A stretch of DNA of 64,000 nucleotides from NCBI GenBank assembly GCA_026874595.1, contig CM049316.1, forward strand, positions 32,037,339 through 32,101,338, read 5' to 3'. Shown one piece after another: positions 16,783 to 29,483 of this stretch. Source of the stretch: Sipunculus nudus. Its lineage: Eukaryota; Annelida; Sipuncula; Golfingiida; Sipunculidae. The notes below the pieces were generated by a model that was not told where the DNA came from, ran no database searches, and saw nothing but the letters and a program-made list of their open reading frames with translations. The translations under genes were made by a program, and so were the position numbers. Position 1 is the first letter of the stretch. Each line of letters begins with the position of its first letter.

Positions 16783-17506
16783 AAATATCCTGCCCTTTCA
16801 CATAACCTCATGTGATACAGTTAAAAAAATGAAGCACACAGTACGTCAAGCCATGACACTTTAAGTTCGGCACACGAAAAACGATTATCCGGTTGAACTG
16901 TCATGCAAGTGAGCGCACGAAAACAGTTGCTTAGAGGATGCAAACAATGATATCTATATACGTACATGTATCTCAATAGCTGAATTGAAACCTTCGATTT
17001 TTCAAGATGCTTTTAGCAATTTAACGTTATATCAGTTGAGATCAAATAATTCATGTGAAACCAACGTCTGTCAAAGGAAATGAGGAAAATCATAACAATT
17101 TTCATCTGATTAAATGAGCGGTCAGCTTCACCAAAACATGCTATATTGTCAGATCTGAAAACACAACGGGGGAACCCCCATCCTTCACGTTCCCACTCAC
17201 TGTCCTTGTACACGCCCGGCGTGATATTGAATAAAATTAATTTATCCAAAGGGTAATTAACTTGTCAAAATATTCGTTAAGTTTGTTTCATATTATTGTT
17301 CATATAAATATAATTGCATTAGACTGAGACAACTTTTGTCCATTAGATATTTGCCTCATCTTAACGGCTCAGCCGGCTAGCCAGCCACAACGTTGTCCAC
17401 TCAGCCATCATCATTGTTTTTAGACCTGAGCCGGCTCAGCCGGCTAGCCAGCCATTTTTTCTTCCAGCCAGCCGATTTACAGGTCAACGGCTGGCGCTCA
17501 GGTCTG
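15430..17506. mobile_element. nonautonomous hAT-like DNA transposon, 2,077 bp
   Basis: The ends are CAGACCTGGGAGCCGCC and, inverted, CAGACCTGAGCGCCAGCC. They are flanked by an 8-bp direct repeat TCTAAATC (15422-15429 and 17507-17514). Copy B has a single TCTAAATC at 40401-40408, an intact empty site. GC-rich subterminal repeats built from GCCGCC and CAGCCGGCTAGC mark both ends. The interior is AT-rich, with a CT/TA microsatellite at 16692-16778 and no transposase reading frame. CAG-type ends and an 8-bp target duplication are typical of the hAT superfamily. Confidence 0.88.
16692..16778. repeat. CT/TA compound microsatellite
   Basis: CT run to about 16725 then TA to 16778, inside the hAT-like element. 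Confidence 0.9.
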
Positions 17507-17555
17507 TCTAAATCGGTATAGAGTTACGAAGACAAATTGCTCAGGGTAAAATATT

Positions 17556-17632
17556 AGGCCGGTCCGGGATTCGAACCCATAGTCGGTGGCGCACAATTCC
17601 AGCGTACCAATGGCTTCGCTAGAAAAGCATGC
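17556..17632 (-). repeat. tRNA-like (SINE-type) fragment, copy A
   Basis: On the minus strand GGGTTCGAATCCCGGACC resembles the T-arm and B box of a tRNA, preceded by AAGCCATTGGTACGCTGG, which could be a decayed D-arm. The fold is poor, so this is more likely a tRNA-derived repeat than a tRNA gene. A slightly different copy lies at 40451-40520. Confidence 0.35.
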
Positions 17633-18921
17633 TTCACGAGCGAGACAGTTCGGTCCGCTTTTATGTCACCCCGTAACAAAAGAAGAGTATGTGTTTAATA
17701 ATCATGAGATAATGAAATCATCTCGGGAATAGAGAATCACTGATGATGGATTGAACATCTTATCTGTGAATTTACGCTCAAGATGAAGTTTACAGTTATA
17801 TCCACAGGGCATTATACCTATACATGTTCACGATATTGTACAAACGAAAGGCAGATTATTACCCGTCAGAAAATCAATAGCAACGTAACACTTCGCATTA
17901 ACACGCTAATCGTGTACAAACATCAAGCAACATCGATGAGAGCTGAATGGGTACATAGGCATTCCTGACGCCAGTGGACTAAATCCCGGAGATTTACGAC
18001 AAGCTATTAAACCGAAGACATTAATTTGTAATTAGAGCGGAGGTAAAGGTGCCGGTTGAGCCATGGGTATTATTTCTATAGAAGCTGCATATTGAAATAA
18101 AAAAACGGTGTAAAGGTGAAATTATTATTTATATTAATCCAGACGAGATAATAAGAGGTTTTTAGAGGAATAAGAGGTTTTAATCATAATCATACAATCA
18201 AGTCACTTGCAGCTACGCTTCCAGAAACCTTATTTAACGATCCGCTGTGGCCTCTATTTCTTGAATAATGACCAAGTCTGCAAGTCTTTGGGTCGAAATC
18301 ACAACTGGCAATCAAATCCAACCAACCAATTATAAGCAATACACGCCGTCTGAACAAGAACACATTCACCAGTAATGCATCAGGCTAGTATGGCTTTATG
18401 TGATTGGTCAGAATCTCGGCGCTGCTAAGCCTTTGGTCTAAAAATAGCATCACTCGTTCTCCCGCAGTCGCGTAGACCAGATATACTTAATTTTATGGGC
18501 TCAATTGCCTTATTCATTATTCATGAAATAGACGCCAGAATTGCTCGCTGAATCAAGGTCTCTGAAAGCGTAGCTGAAAGAGGCTTGATAGTCAGAAGAT
18601 ACCTTTTAATGATCGCATTTAAAATTTACTAATCCAGCAATCATCGGGTGAGGGCTTTGCCCATTATAGTGGATAAAACTGAAATTCAGCACGGAAATCC
18701 AACCATAGCCATATAGATAAATGTAAATTGATGAAGTGTCAATATAGCCTTAAAAGTGGGCATTTCTCATAGCTCTCTTCATATATATAATGGTTATATA
18801 TTTACAATATACAATATTTTATCGTATGTTCAACTAAAGACAATATAGAACAAGAATACACAGAAAAAAGTCGGATTACCCCGATTACCGGTCGAAAACT
18901 TGTATGTTCATGTTCTTACAT

Positions 18922-18924
<3 letters not shown>

Positions 18925-18976
<52 letters not shown>
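18925..18976. repeat. CA/TA compound microsatellite
   Basis: Short CA run followed by TA; counterpart in copy B at 43612-43683 is longer. Confidence 0.9.
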
Positions 18977-18978
<2 letters not shown>

Positions 18979-19286
18979 GTTACAAATTTATTATTGTGTT
19001 TAGGTCTGGTAGAAAACCAAGGTCAGTTATCAATCAGTGGCTTGAAGTAAATCCATATGGTGAGCCCATAATTGCAATTTTCGAATAATGTAGGGCTACT
19101 GGCAACTTAAAGCGATAAGCCAGGGTGACAATAATATTAGTACTATATCAAACATTTACAACATATGAGATATAAGTTCTTCATAGAATTTACATTAAGT
19201 AAATTTGTTTATATACTTATAATATCTTTAAATGTTCTATATACTTTTATTTCTCTATATATATACTCTATATTTATATATATAAA

Positions 19287-19330
<44 letters not shown>

Positions 19331-19748
19331 TGTGTATGTACTGACCCTGCTGTATATTGTTACAATCACACTGTCAGGACTCGGAAGTACACATTACACC
19401 AAGTTTTGATAGTTTTAGATGTATATACATTTAGCTTTACTGATAGATGTATTTTGGGATACTTGGTTACCTTATTAGAAGTTAATAGAACCCGTGTAGC
19501 AACTTTCAAAATCAGCCAATTATAGTATATATACAGATATATTATAATACATAGGCTTCCCTACTATACGATACATACGATACGAGTTATACATTTCATA
19601 TGTTACATATGTTTCTTTCATAAATAGCCTTTGGTTATTGAATTCAATGCTTCTTTACTCACAGGTGTAGGTTATCCTACACTGTCTATTTTAGTATTAA
19701 ATTCAGTGATTCTTTACGGACTTGTATCGTACAATGCCTTTCATTTTA

Positions 19749-19814
19749 GTTGATAGATAGATAGATAGAGCGATAGATAAATAGATAGATAGACAGACAG
19801 ATAGATAGATAGAT
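19749..19814. repeat. GATA microsatellite
   Basis: Imperfect GATA/GACA units, only in copy A. Confidence 0.85.
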
Positions 19815-21107
19815 TTCACATAGATTCATTAAATCCTTAAATAAATTAATGTATAAATCACAGTCTTCAAGGACCTTAACAGGAATGAGAAAACTGTACA
19901 TCTTCTTGTTAATTAACCAGTTACTGTGATTAAGTTTCGTTCCGCACCGGTTGTCTAAGCTATGTTGTAACTGTTATAACAACAGCACGGTGGTCTCTGC
20001 TAAATATTCTGTTGGTTAACATGAACCATCAAACATCAAGTCCACTATGAAATAAACCGAATGTGTATTATATGATAATAATTTCATTTTTCAAAACCAT
20101 TCGTTTTTTTATGAAAATATAATCTTTCTCCTTTCTATCTATCATATCTCTCTCAGGCATTATCTCTCTCTCTCTGTTCATGTATTTACCAAGTACGTAT
20201 ATTACCCGTGTATTTAGCGGATAGCAATAAGTGAATATAAACTTTATCTAAAATACATGCGACAACACATACAAACATAAATGTTTATATTTACATGCAC
20301 AAAGCCTTTCCGCTGCTCATTTTCGACGAATAATAGAAGGGATCACGAGAGATAACTGTTGTTCTGTTCACCTTGTTTGTGGGGTTGTGTCTTATTGATT
20401 AATAAAACACCAATCAAAGGGTAATCGGCTGTTTTTACTGATCTTATAAATGCCTAACCATGATATTCATTGTGAAACGCAACTTATTAGTCTCGTTATA
20501 TAAACAATAAGTTAATTATAAAGTGACCTCCCTTCCCTTTGAAGTGCGGTGACCGTGTCACAGGTGCAGGTTTCTCTGTCATATATCCCTGATGTGGTAA
20601 CGGGTTTTTAAACTGACTTCCTACTTTTGTTTCTCGGAAATATGCATAATTTTGGACTTACAATATGGCAGCACATGGATTATGTGATATATAAGAATAA
20701 AATATGAGAATTCTCCGAAAACCTAGTTTATATATTTTGCTTATTTACATTAATTGGCAGAGCATGTCGACCGCACGTCGGTTATTATAGTAGATATCGC
20801 TAATTTATGTGACATTTGAGTGCATGTTGAATCGTTATTGTAACTCTGACGAAACAGATAAAATTAGGATATAATGATTTGAGTTTTCACGAAAGCAACG
20901 TCAGGGAAGAAAAACAATATAACGGTTAAAATCTTTAGCTCTTTGAACAATAATTCATGTACACAGGTATAAGGGCTTGCATAAAATGTCATAGCAATAC
21001 CGTGTTTGATCAACATATAAACTTTTATTATTTTAGTTAGGGTTTCCCATAAAGCTTCAATTCCCTGCTACATTCGTATGTAATTAAGTCACATAAGCAT
21101 AACATAG

Positions 21108-21181
21108 CGTCTAAATGGGACCTGTCCAACTGGGACCGTCTAAATGGGACCCATCCAACTGGCCCCCGTCCAACTGACACG
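21108..21181. repeat. 29-bp tandem repeat
   Basis: Two 29-bp units starting CGTCTAAATGGGACC (21108 and 21137), followed by a partial CCGTCCAACTGACACG. Found only in copy A. Confidence 0.8.
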
Positions 21182-21479
21182 TAATCGATCAGCTTAACGA
21201 TCTTGACTGTCACTAAGAAACATTCACCATGTGATTCATTGTTTAGCAATTTTATCACAGCTGAAGTATTAAAATCAGTGCCTGTTCTTCACAAATTACT
21301 CACTTTTTAGAAACAGCAATGTATACAATTGACCTACTAACCGGCCGACTTGACTGGCTGTGACTCGATAGTACTTTGTATACGATGCACTGCAATCGCT
21401 AGGGCAGGAACGACGACGATGGTTGTCGTGAAGACTGCGAAACGATCCATACTTATACAATCACACGTATAAGTAAATG

Positions 21480-22010
21480 TTAAATTGCCTCTGCTGGTGT
21501 CAGTACCCTCTGGGCAAAAATGTTGTAAACACACATGTTGTAAATGTTGTGTACTTCCGAGACCTGTCCACATGCACATGGCACGTTTCCATAGAGCGCA
21601 GCACTTTGTGCACGTGCACGCAGCCGTGACCGAGTTCCGGCCATGCAGTCCGCGAGGTATCCGGCCGGCTCGGCTCACGCGTGGCAAGCGTGCGCCCTTG
21701 TCCAAGCTGGCTGTGGCGCTGCCAGGGAGCTGCTCAAGGCCTGACGCTTCACGGAGGGACAGCATGCATTCGCCTTGGGCTGTTCAGTGCTGTGTTATGA
21801 CAACCATAGCCATTTTCATCCTCCGACTCCCCGTTTGGGGGGTCATAATTGGTAGATTCGGCAACCCTACGTTTTCAGTGCACGTGCGTATGGTAAATGT
21901 AACAGAACCTCATGATCTCGACCACGTACCTCGACAGAGGTACAATATTGTGCATGCGGGAAAAATCTGGAAACAAGGATGGCCTTGGAAAATTCAGTTT
22001 TATTGAATTA
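21480..22010. other. GC-rich block conserved in both copies
   Basis: A GC-rich stretch (for example GGCTCGGCTCACGCGTGG near 21677) aligns with 45990-46380. A 173-codon + frame and a 142-codon minus frame overlap it. In copy B the equivalent region is split by two insertions and frames differ, so coding is doubtful. Function unknown. Confidence 0.4.
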
Positions 22011-22717
22011 CAAATACATTTGACTTTTTACTGTTTGGCACCTTTATGATAGTAGCACAGGAGGCCGTTTTTATGGTTCTTTTTGCAAAGTTGATCGCGC
22101 CGTGTGCATGGCGCTCGGAGTTGTTTCAGAATTAAATCGTATAAAAAACTATTACATTTCCAGAGAACACTATACTTCATGCTTACATTATATGCCTTGT
22201 AAAAGAGCAGGCACCTTTAAGATTTATTATATTAGTGTTGATTTAATTTACTTGTGCATGGTGATACGCAATGATACAAATCGGTTGTTTGATAAAGTTT
22301 TTTTTTAAATATATGTAAACGGTCCAGAGTTTTGCTCTGCAACGAGTCCAGTTTCATACTGGTTGCTGGAAGTACATGTGGACATCACCAAACTAAGACC
22401 ATCATTACATCAAAGAGTCTATCCAAGTCAAAACATCTCAAAATAAATAAATATATTGCCATTTTATTTAATGAATATTAATGTCCATTCTTTAAGTGTT
22501 CTATCTCAAGCTAGGCAATATTCATAAGAAATGTAGCACCTTTAGACATCTTAAAATTAAAATCGTTTAAGTCTTGTAGTTCTGACCGGTCGTTCCTGCT
22601 GCCATCGAGCGCTTAAAATAAGAAGCAAGTTGAAAACATCGTATGAAGTAACAACTGCTGCTCAATCAGATCACATAATGTATGCTGACCGTAACAATAT
22701 ATCTGGGTAAATGGTTC

Positions 22718-23079
22718 TTATCTATGAATGACAAGACGGTTACAAAACAAACGACAAACTTTGACGGCTGTAAATTTGATTATCATACTGATGATGATGA
22801 ACATTATCAAGCCTATTCCTTTTCTGAAAACATATTCTTCGCCAGTAAATGTATCTTCGTCAATATCAATGATGATATCAATAAGGAGGCACATTACACC
22901 ACCACACTGGCAACATAGACATGCATTCAACGATACACCTATAACGTGCAGGACCATCCCGACGACGAGGCCGACCAGGTTAGAATCCAGAAGAATATAG
23001 AGATGTCGGATCGAAAGTAGGGACCAAAAGCAGCTGATATCAAACCTGAAATCTCAAGCAACCAATAAAATAGCTCCAT
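22718..23079 (-). pseudogene. small multi-pass membrane protein, family member 2 (frameshifted)
   Basis: Starting from MELFYWLLEISGLISAAFG with a strong start context, the frame breaks near 22978-22983 where one base is missing relative to the 58.6-kb relative. It resumes as LVGLVVGMVLHVIGVSLNAC and CLCCQCGG, continuing to a fourth hydrophobic stretch GLIMFIIISMIIKF. With the missing base restored the length would be about 120 residues. It lies in a part of copy A that copy B lacks. It is either a recent pseudogene or a sequencing error in a real gene. Confidence 0.55.
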
Positions 23080-24492
23080 ATTCACAAAGTACTCGGGGGT
23101 CTGATCTCTTCAATCCTGTATGCCAGATAAGCTCATTTATAACTACCGGTATATGGATTCTTGTGCACACACCGCATTGTGTTATCTTTGTTTGGTAGAC
23201 GGACGGGTTAATAACTCGAACACGAGTAACCCTGGGAATCTAACCTGGGAAATTCCGCTAAGTCATATATTAAACTATATATCCTTGTTAAAATGATTTG
23301 CAAGTTTGTACCTAGTTGAAAGACGTGATAAGACGGCTGTTTACCAGGCACGTCGGTTGGGCCCATCCTAATTAACGAAATACCTGTCATCGTGTACTAA
23401 AATAAACAACCTTATGAAGCATTAGTATAAAGTATGGTGTTACAGTGTGTGTTCGTAAAAAATTACTGAATGGCATCACGAGGTATAGCAGAACACAGAC
23501 TTCCGCATGTAAGCTTCTGTTACCCACGATCGACGTTTTATATGATTGTTCAAAGCATTTTTTTTTCAGCGAATAGGAGAACTATACTAGGTCGTCGTTA
23601 TGTCCATCACAAAAGCGTGTTTTTTTAACATTGTTTTCTCCAGCACACTTGGGTTCATACAAAACATTGCTTTTGTCATGAGAGAACCAATTGCTTGTCG
23701 TAAGCTACGTATGCATGACATTTCAATGACATCAAGTTTTGGAAGACTGCTTTTATTGGTCCCTGACCCTCATTTATTTAAACCAATTAGTACAAGCCAG
23801 GGTGGTCTGTTGATGTCATTTGAACAGTTACAAGCTTTAAATTTTACACTGACTATATATACATTTTTATAATGCAATAGTAAGGGAATAAAGTCAGATT
23901 TTTTTTGTAAATCCATTATATATTATATTTAAATTCAGAATACATAAGTGTAAATTTCAAACACATTTCTTTCAGACCAGAATCAATTACTCTTCCGACT
24001 GGTACTGACCATTCACTAAAGTTTTACAGCCAAATTCACTTCACAGCTGTAACTGAGGAATAAAACTTTCTATTTTCGCACTACTGTTAGGAAGCTTATC
24101 ATTTTAAAAAGTTCCTATTAAGATTGATACAGGGTATTATAATAAGCAGTCAGATGATAAATCGTCATTTTTTTAAAATTAAATAAAACAAAAAGGAAGA
24201 TAATTATTCAGTCTAAGGCTTGAATTGATTTAAAGTCAACAGCAGACAACAGATAATAAAACTTTTGTTGTCCAGCCTTTCTAGCAAAGCTTATATGTTG
24301 CTCAGTTGATAATTAATTAAGTCATTTAATTTCTTGTAGAATTCGCTGTTTGAAGTCATGTGTCAGCATATACACCTGTCGATCGAATTTTCCTTGCATT
24401 AATTAGTACTTTAGAGTGGAAGCGCTCTTCTATATTGTATTTGTCTCCAGAGACAAATGTTTTTCGTTTTTTTTTCACTGGCAAGTCAGAAT

Positions 24493-25088
24493 TGTTACGG
24501 AACCTAATATCAACAGATCACGTATGCGTGAAGAACACGGTTTTTTGTTAGCAAATAATTATAATTAACTCTTAAAACAGTCCTAACTTTACAATACACT
24601 AAATCAATACAATTTCACAGTATAACGACAGTACAACAGTAAATCAATACAAGTATATAAATAAAGTGTACAGTACCTGGATACCACCACTGTCACAGCG
24701 ACAAAAATTCCTTTAAAGCATATAATCCAGATGAACAGTTCACACAAATCATATCAGAGAAAACAGTCCGGTTCAATCTCAAAATAAATTTGTTGTAATC
24801 CAAAAGTGAAGTTCTGATTGTTATCCCAAAGAGAAACTGAAGACTATATAAAATCCGTCACAAATTCAGAAGAAAAGCAATTATCGGAAAAGGTCCACAA
24901 ACTGACTTACACTCTTCTGTGTCCGCTGGAATATATCTCTCCTCTCCCTGCTCTAAAACACAGTCCCTTATTTATAACTTTTCACCTCAAGCCGAGAACT
25001 TTCCATTCCCCGAACAATCCAAAGAACCCAGCAAATACACACGTTACAGGAAACATCTAGAACAAAGAACGCTGTGTTTCTACATATC
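24493..25088 (-). mobile_element. gypsy-type LTR fragment between the duplicated copies
   Basis: It starts TGTTACGGAACCTAATATCAA on the + strand and matches the LTRs at 6362 and 57227 until about 25088, where a GC-rich block follows. It lies just outside the right edge of copy A, close to the junction with copy B. Only LTR sequence is present. Confidence 0.75.
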
Positions 25089-25485
25089 AGGGTTCCCACG
25101 TGGGCCTGCCCGGCTCGGCCAGGCGAGAAAGCCCCAGGCTAGCATGAACCCTGTGTTTACACGCCAGACCCCACGCGTGAGCCGGGCTATGCCGCCATAG
25201 CAACGAATAATGCTAGCGCTGCATACAAAAGCTATATACATGCAGCACATAGGGTCTAATTCTGGAACTCCTTGATACAGCAAACTTGCGTCTAATCTAG
25301 ACCATAGTTACATTAGTGCAATTGTGTTTAAGTTAAAAGTGTGTATAATGATTATTTCCACATGACCATAACAGGAATCTTAAACACTCCCCCAGAGACC
25401 CGAGCTTTACATTTTGCTGACAGGAGGAGCAAGAGACTGAAATGAACCTGTAATTTCTGTCTAGTTACTGTTAGGCGACATATAC

Positions 25486-25488
<3 letters not shown>
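25089..25488. other. spacer between copies, with GC-rich segment
   Basis: The LTR sequence stops at a GC-rich segment framed by CAGGGTTCCC (25087) and GAACCCTG (25146-25153). This could be a tiny hAT-like remnant, but flanking duplications do not match. The rest is unremarkable. Confidence 0.35.
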
Positions 25489-25535
<47 letters not shown>

Positions 25536-25571
25536 CTGTATTCTCTGTATTGTATTGATCAAGATTAATAC

Positions 25572-25627
<56 letters not shown>
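25489..25627. repeat. two TA microsatellites between copies A and B
   Basis: TA arrays at about 25489-25533 and 25573-25627 in the spacer between the duplicated blocks. Confidence 0.85.
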
Positions 25628-25630
<3 letters not shown>

Positions 25631-27429
25631 TGAAGTATCAGTCCTGTTATTTATTATTACATACAACTACTTCAATAGCGGAAACTCAGAAATACAGAAA
25701 ACAATGCTCTCACTCGTCTTGCCATAAAATAAAAATCAGAAAATAAGATATTGAAAAATGGCGGCGTCTTGATCGTAAACAAACAAACAGTGATTGTTAA
25801 ATGGAATATACTAAAACAGGAAATAGGACCACACGTGCATGGATGCTGTTATTGGAAGACAAATCTTTTTAATTAATTATTCTTTTTTTCCTTGAACCAG
25901 TTTGTCAGACTATTTCAGGCATAGACATATACCTAAACAAGTATATGACCAACACTGTCGTTTCGCTGATATTCTATCCATTTACAGTGTACATTATTGA
26001 ATGTTTATTGAATGTTTATTGAACGTAGTTTATTAAAACAAGAAGAGTTATAATCAGTCCATAGAAACGGGCAGTGTAGAGTGAGACTATAACTTTTGAA
26101 TAGCTGAATTTTGACTGTGTTAGTGCAATGTGAAAAGTCATATAAGCGTGGATAAGACCTTACATATAAAAATGTCATTTGGTGCATCCTCTCATCTTCA
26201 TCTTTGCAACTGTCACTGAATATAACAAGATACTTTTTAACATATTCGATTGGTGTGTCATAAATACTAACAGTAGGAAAAGTTAATTCATAATTTTGGG
26301 TTTAAATACCATATACATAGTTTTTTTTAGGATTAATAGAGATGTTATACAATTCACTTTAAGACACAAAAACATCTATGAGTTTCTATAAGACTAGTAG
26401 ACTAGGCGCAGTGAGACAAATACCATCAGCGTAAAATATATAGTTCATACATACCTCACTGTCAAGACAACCAGCTGATTTAACCTTGTGGAACAAGGTA
26501 GAGGTCACCAGATTTTCGATTTCTTCTGAGAAGAGGCCAAAGCACTGGTGTGTCAAACTTGAACAAAAACTATGAAGTGCTTTAGTATTTACGTTTGCTA
26601 CTTAACTGCGTAAAATGACACAGGATTCTATGTACGGTTGACGTAACTCAGTGTCAGTTATGCTAACGGCCAAAGAGCAGTAATTTAGTTATATAATTTG
26701 CCGCGTGGTGGCAGTACCTGTTCAAAGCGTCGCGACATGGCAAGAGCAAGTGTGATGGCTCTGCATGTTTGTGGGTGGAATTATGTCTCAACCGTTGCAT
26801 CGACTGGGCAAATCTAATTAATATGTTTAATAGCATGATTGAAGTGTTCAGCAGCGAGATCATTAACTCCACAAGCTTTACTACGCTATAGCGCTTTTGT
26901 GCCAACAAAAACCTGCTTGGGTGACACCATCATTGATTTAATACCAACGTGAATTGTATATGTTATCAGTTACTCTGGACTTTATATGAGCCGGACATTG
27001 CACACTGTTAAAAAGAAGAATAATGATCACGACATTAGACGCTTAGGGTAAATTCTTTTTGTGTCATTTTCTAACATTTCTCCCCAAAAAAAATCACATT
27101 TCCAATATCTAAAGACTTGGCCATAGCATCTGCGCTAGCTGTATCTTCATCCCTTTGATATACTTAATTAAGGTCTACTCAAAGTTAACCTCTATCGTCT
27201 CATGAGTTAAATAATAGGACCGTGCCTCAGCTTGTCCAGATCTTTGCATTTGATATATGCGTGTCTAGCTTCCCTGTGAACATCTTCTACATAATCATTA
27301 AATCCTGGTACAATATAATCATTTCTAATTTTACTTTTATAGACATCTATGTGTTTTGCGCTACTCTTACACAGAGCAGAACATATACCAAAGTAGAATA
27401 TATCTACACCTTAGTGTAGTTTAGAGCGG

Positions 27430-28490
27430 AATATTAGACACAATGATAGCTGAGTGTGCTTTATGAGGCGTTGCAGTTTGATTAGCAAAGTACAAAGTGA
27501 CTGCTCATTACAAACACCGTTACTAACACTGACATTAAATACTCTCAACGGCACTCAACGGCAGGTAATCAAACCCAGGTCGCTTATCAAAATTATAAAT
27601 ATCACAAATAATAGAGTATATGTCATGACAACATACAAAATGATCTGACCAAGAAGTGATGAAATGGACATCACAAATTAATAGCACCCGGAGGTTTTTC
27701 CCATGTGAGTAACATCTTATATTATTTATTAGCAAGTTCACAAGTTTGAGGCAGCAATTTCTCCAATTTGGAATTGACATTGAAATCTCCAACCAAAGCT
27801 ATATAAATAGTGATGCACTTTCCAAATATATTGACACAGTTTTACCAAGCCAATTCAAGTATGACTCGTAATTATTATCACTTTAATAGAGCATATACAC
27901 ATTTAGAAAATATATTGCCCATGACTTGAGTTGATAATAACAGATAGTTTACCTTCTGTCATCATATAATAAAGCTGAGTAAACAGCAGTGAATTTTTAC
28001 GAACTAAAATACAAATCCTGTAATAGAGACGACCACATAAAATGCCCGGAGGAATTATCAATGCCACTAACACCTAATACAACAAAATCTGTGTGTAAAG
28101 TACTTAATAAACGCAGTTCATCATTATTAAGTGCAACATAAAGAAAGATAATATAAGCATTTTCACAAGTTTTAAAAATATCATCTTTGCTAGTTTTCAG
28201 TCTTTAGCAGTTATAAGATTAAGTTCTGATAGTTTTACTGTCCATAGATTCGAGTAATGTAGGTTGCCTACAGAAAATATTTACCTTGTGTACGTACCAA
28301 CCATAACACCTGTAGGGCATATAGTGGAGTCCAGGTGGCGGGCCTGATCACGCGGGGACAGGCGCACGAGAAATGAGGAGTACGAGTCATGCTTGGTTCT
28401 CAGTGCCCCGGAACGCACAGACACACCAGATTTCTGTACTACATGCCGTATGGCATCCTGAAGTCTGGTGTTCCTGACCAGACGAGAGAC
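27430..28490 (-). mobile_element. decayed LINE fragment with ORF1- and endonuclease-like pieces
   Basis: On the minus strand, 28490-28290 encodes a piece containing LRTKHDSYSSFLVRL, resembling the C-terminal part of ORF1 proteins in some animal LINEs. Further downstream, about 27800-27740, the phrase ALVGDFNVNSKLEK contains the GDFN motif typical of LINE apurinic endonucleases. Many stops lie between. The whole lies in the part of copy B that has no counterpart in copy A. Confidence 0.5.
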
Positions 28491-29483
28491 GAATATATAT
28501 TCAATTGAAACTTTAGAATTATGCTTTGTTGTATAATTCTGATTAATGTCGTCTGTTTATGTACATAGAGAGTACAAAACCGTAAAAAGGATAGTTTAGC
28601 TCTGTTACATTGAGTATTTGCAAACTTTTTAGTTAGTTCAGCTGGTTGACGGAGCGGATATCTTCATACTGCACCAGTTCTGACCAAGAATAGTAAAAAT
28701 GCGCCACAGAAAACCCCTGTGGCAAACCCGTTTGCGTCAGAGAAACAAGCTGGTGCATTTAGCTGACAAAGAAGCCAGTGTGCTTCGATAGCTCGTGTAA
28801 TTATAAATAAGTTAATCTGTCTAATAGGCGTCACTTTTCCTCTTTACCTCCACAAACATGAAATATGTATTTAATTGTGTTCAATTATATCACAGTTGTG
28901 GAGTTTACTGCTTGCAGTTCATTCGCATTTGATAAGTTGGGTCCATTTCTAAATGTAAGTAGCTGATAACATAAATAGAGAGTTGCGCTTGACCGTGGTT
29001 TTCAGCTACACCAATGCCATCATTTTAAAATTCTCACTGTTCTGGAAAAGAATAAAATAGATCAATAAATGTATTGATAATTTATAAATCGAACTTTTCA
29101 CAACACTAGACACAACTTAACACAACAAGTTCACGTGTTGACTAGTTTTTTTTTACATTAAATTATAATTTCTGGCAATATTATATAACATTTGCCTCTT
29201 CTCACACATTGATGGCGAACCGTTCGGATGTCCTGACTCAAGACTGTTGCTGTCATCTACCTGAAAATTCTAGAACTAACTCTATGAAACGTAAAGCATA
29301 TTATAGCGTAACCATAGGATTTTAGTGTATTATAAAATAATATATGCTTACTATAAAAAAATATATGGATTTTTTATATATATATAAGTATATATCGAGA
29401 GAGAGAGAAGTCACAAAAATAATGAAAAGTCTTACCATTACTTGCATAAAGATTGATTATGAAAAGTATCACACCAGCTATCT
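28491..29483. other. no feature recognised (copy B only)
   Basis: AT-rich stretch between the LINE remnant and the third membrane-protein frame. No supported reading frame. Confidence 0.4.

Larger units (their letters stand above)
17515..21107. other. gene-free duplicated spacer
   Basis: 17515-19570 aligns with copy B (40412-44560, apart from insertions). 19580-21185 is unique to copy A. Only microsatellites and the tRNA-like fragment are recognised. Confidence 0.5.

Noticed and set aside
17556-17632. A functional tRNA gene
   Set aside because: Only the B-box region is convincing; the acceptor and D stems do not pair.
21485-22006. 173-codon + frame
   Set aside because: In the duplicated copy the frame is interrupted and shifted by insertions, and the sequence has no recognisable domain.
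25087-25153. A 67-bp hAT MITE with CAGGGTTC ends
   Set aside because: The ends are inverted copies, but the flanking eight bases do not match, and the element would be too short to judge.
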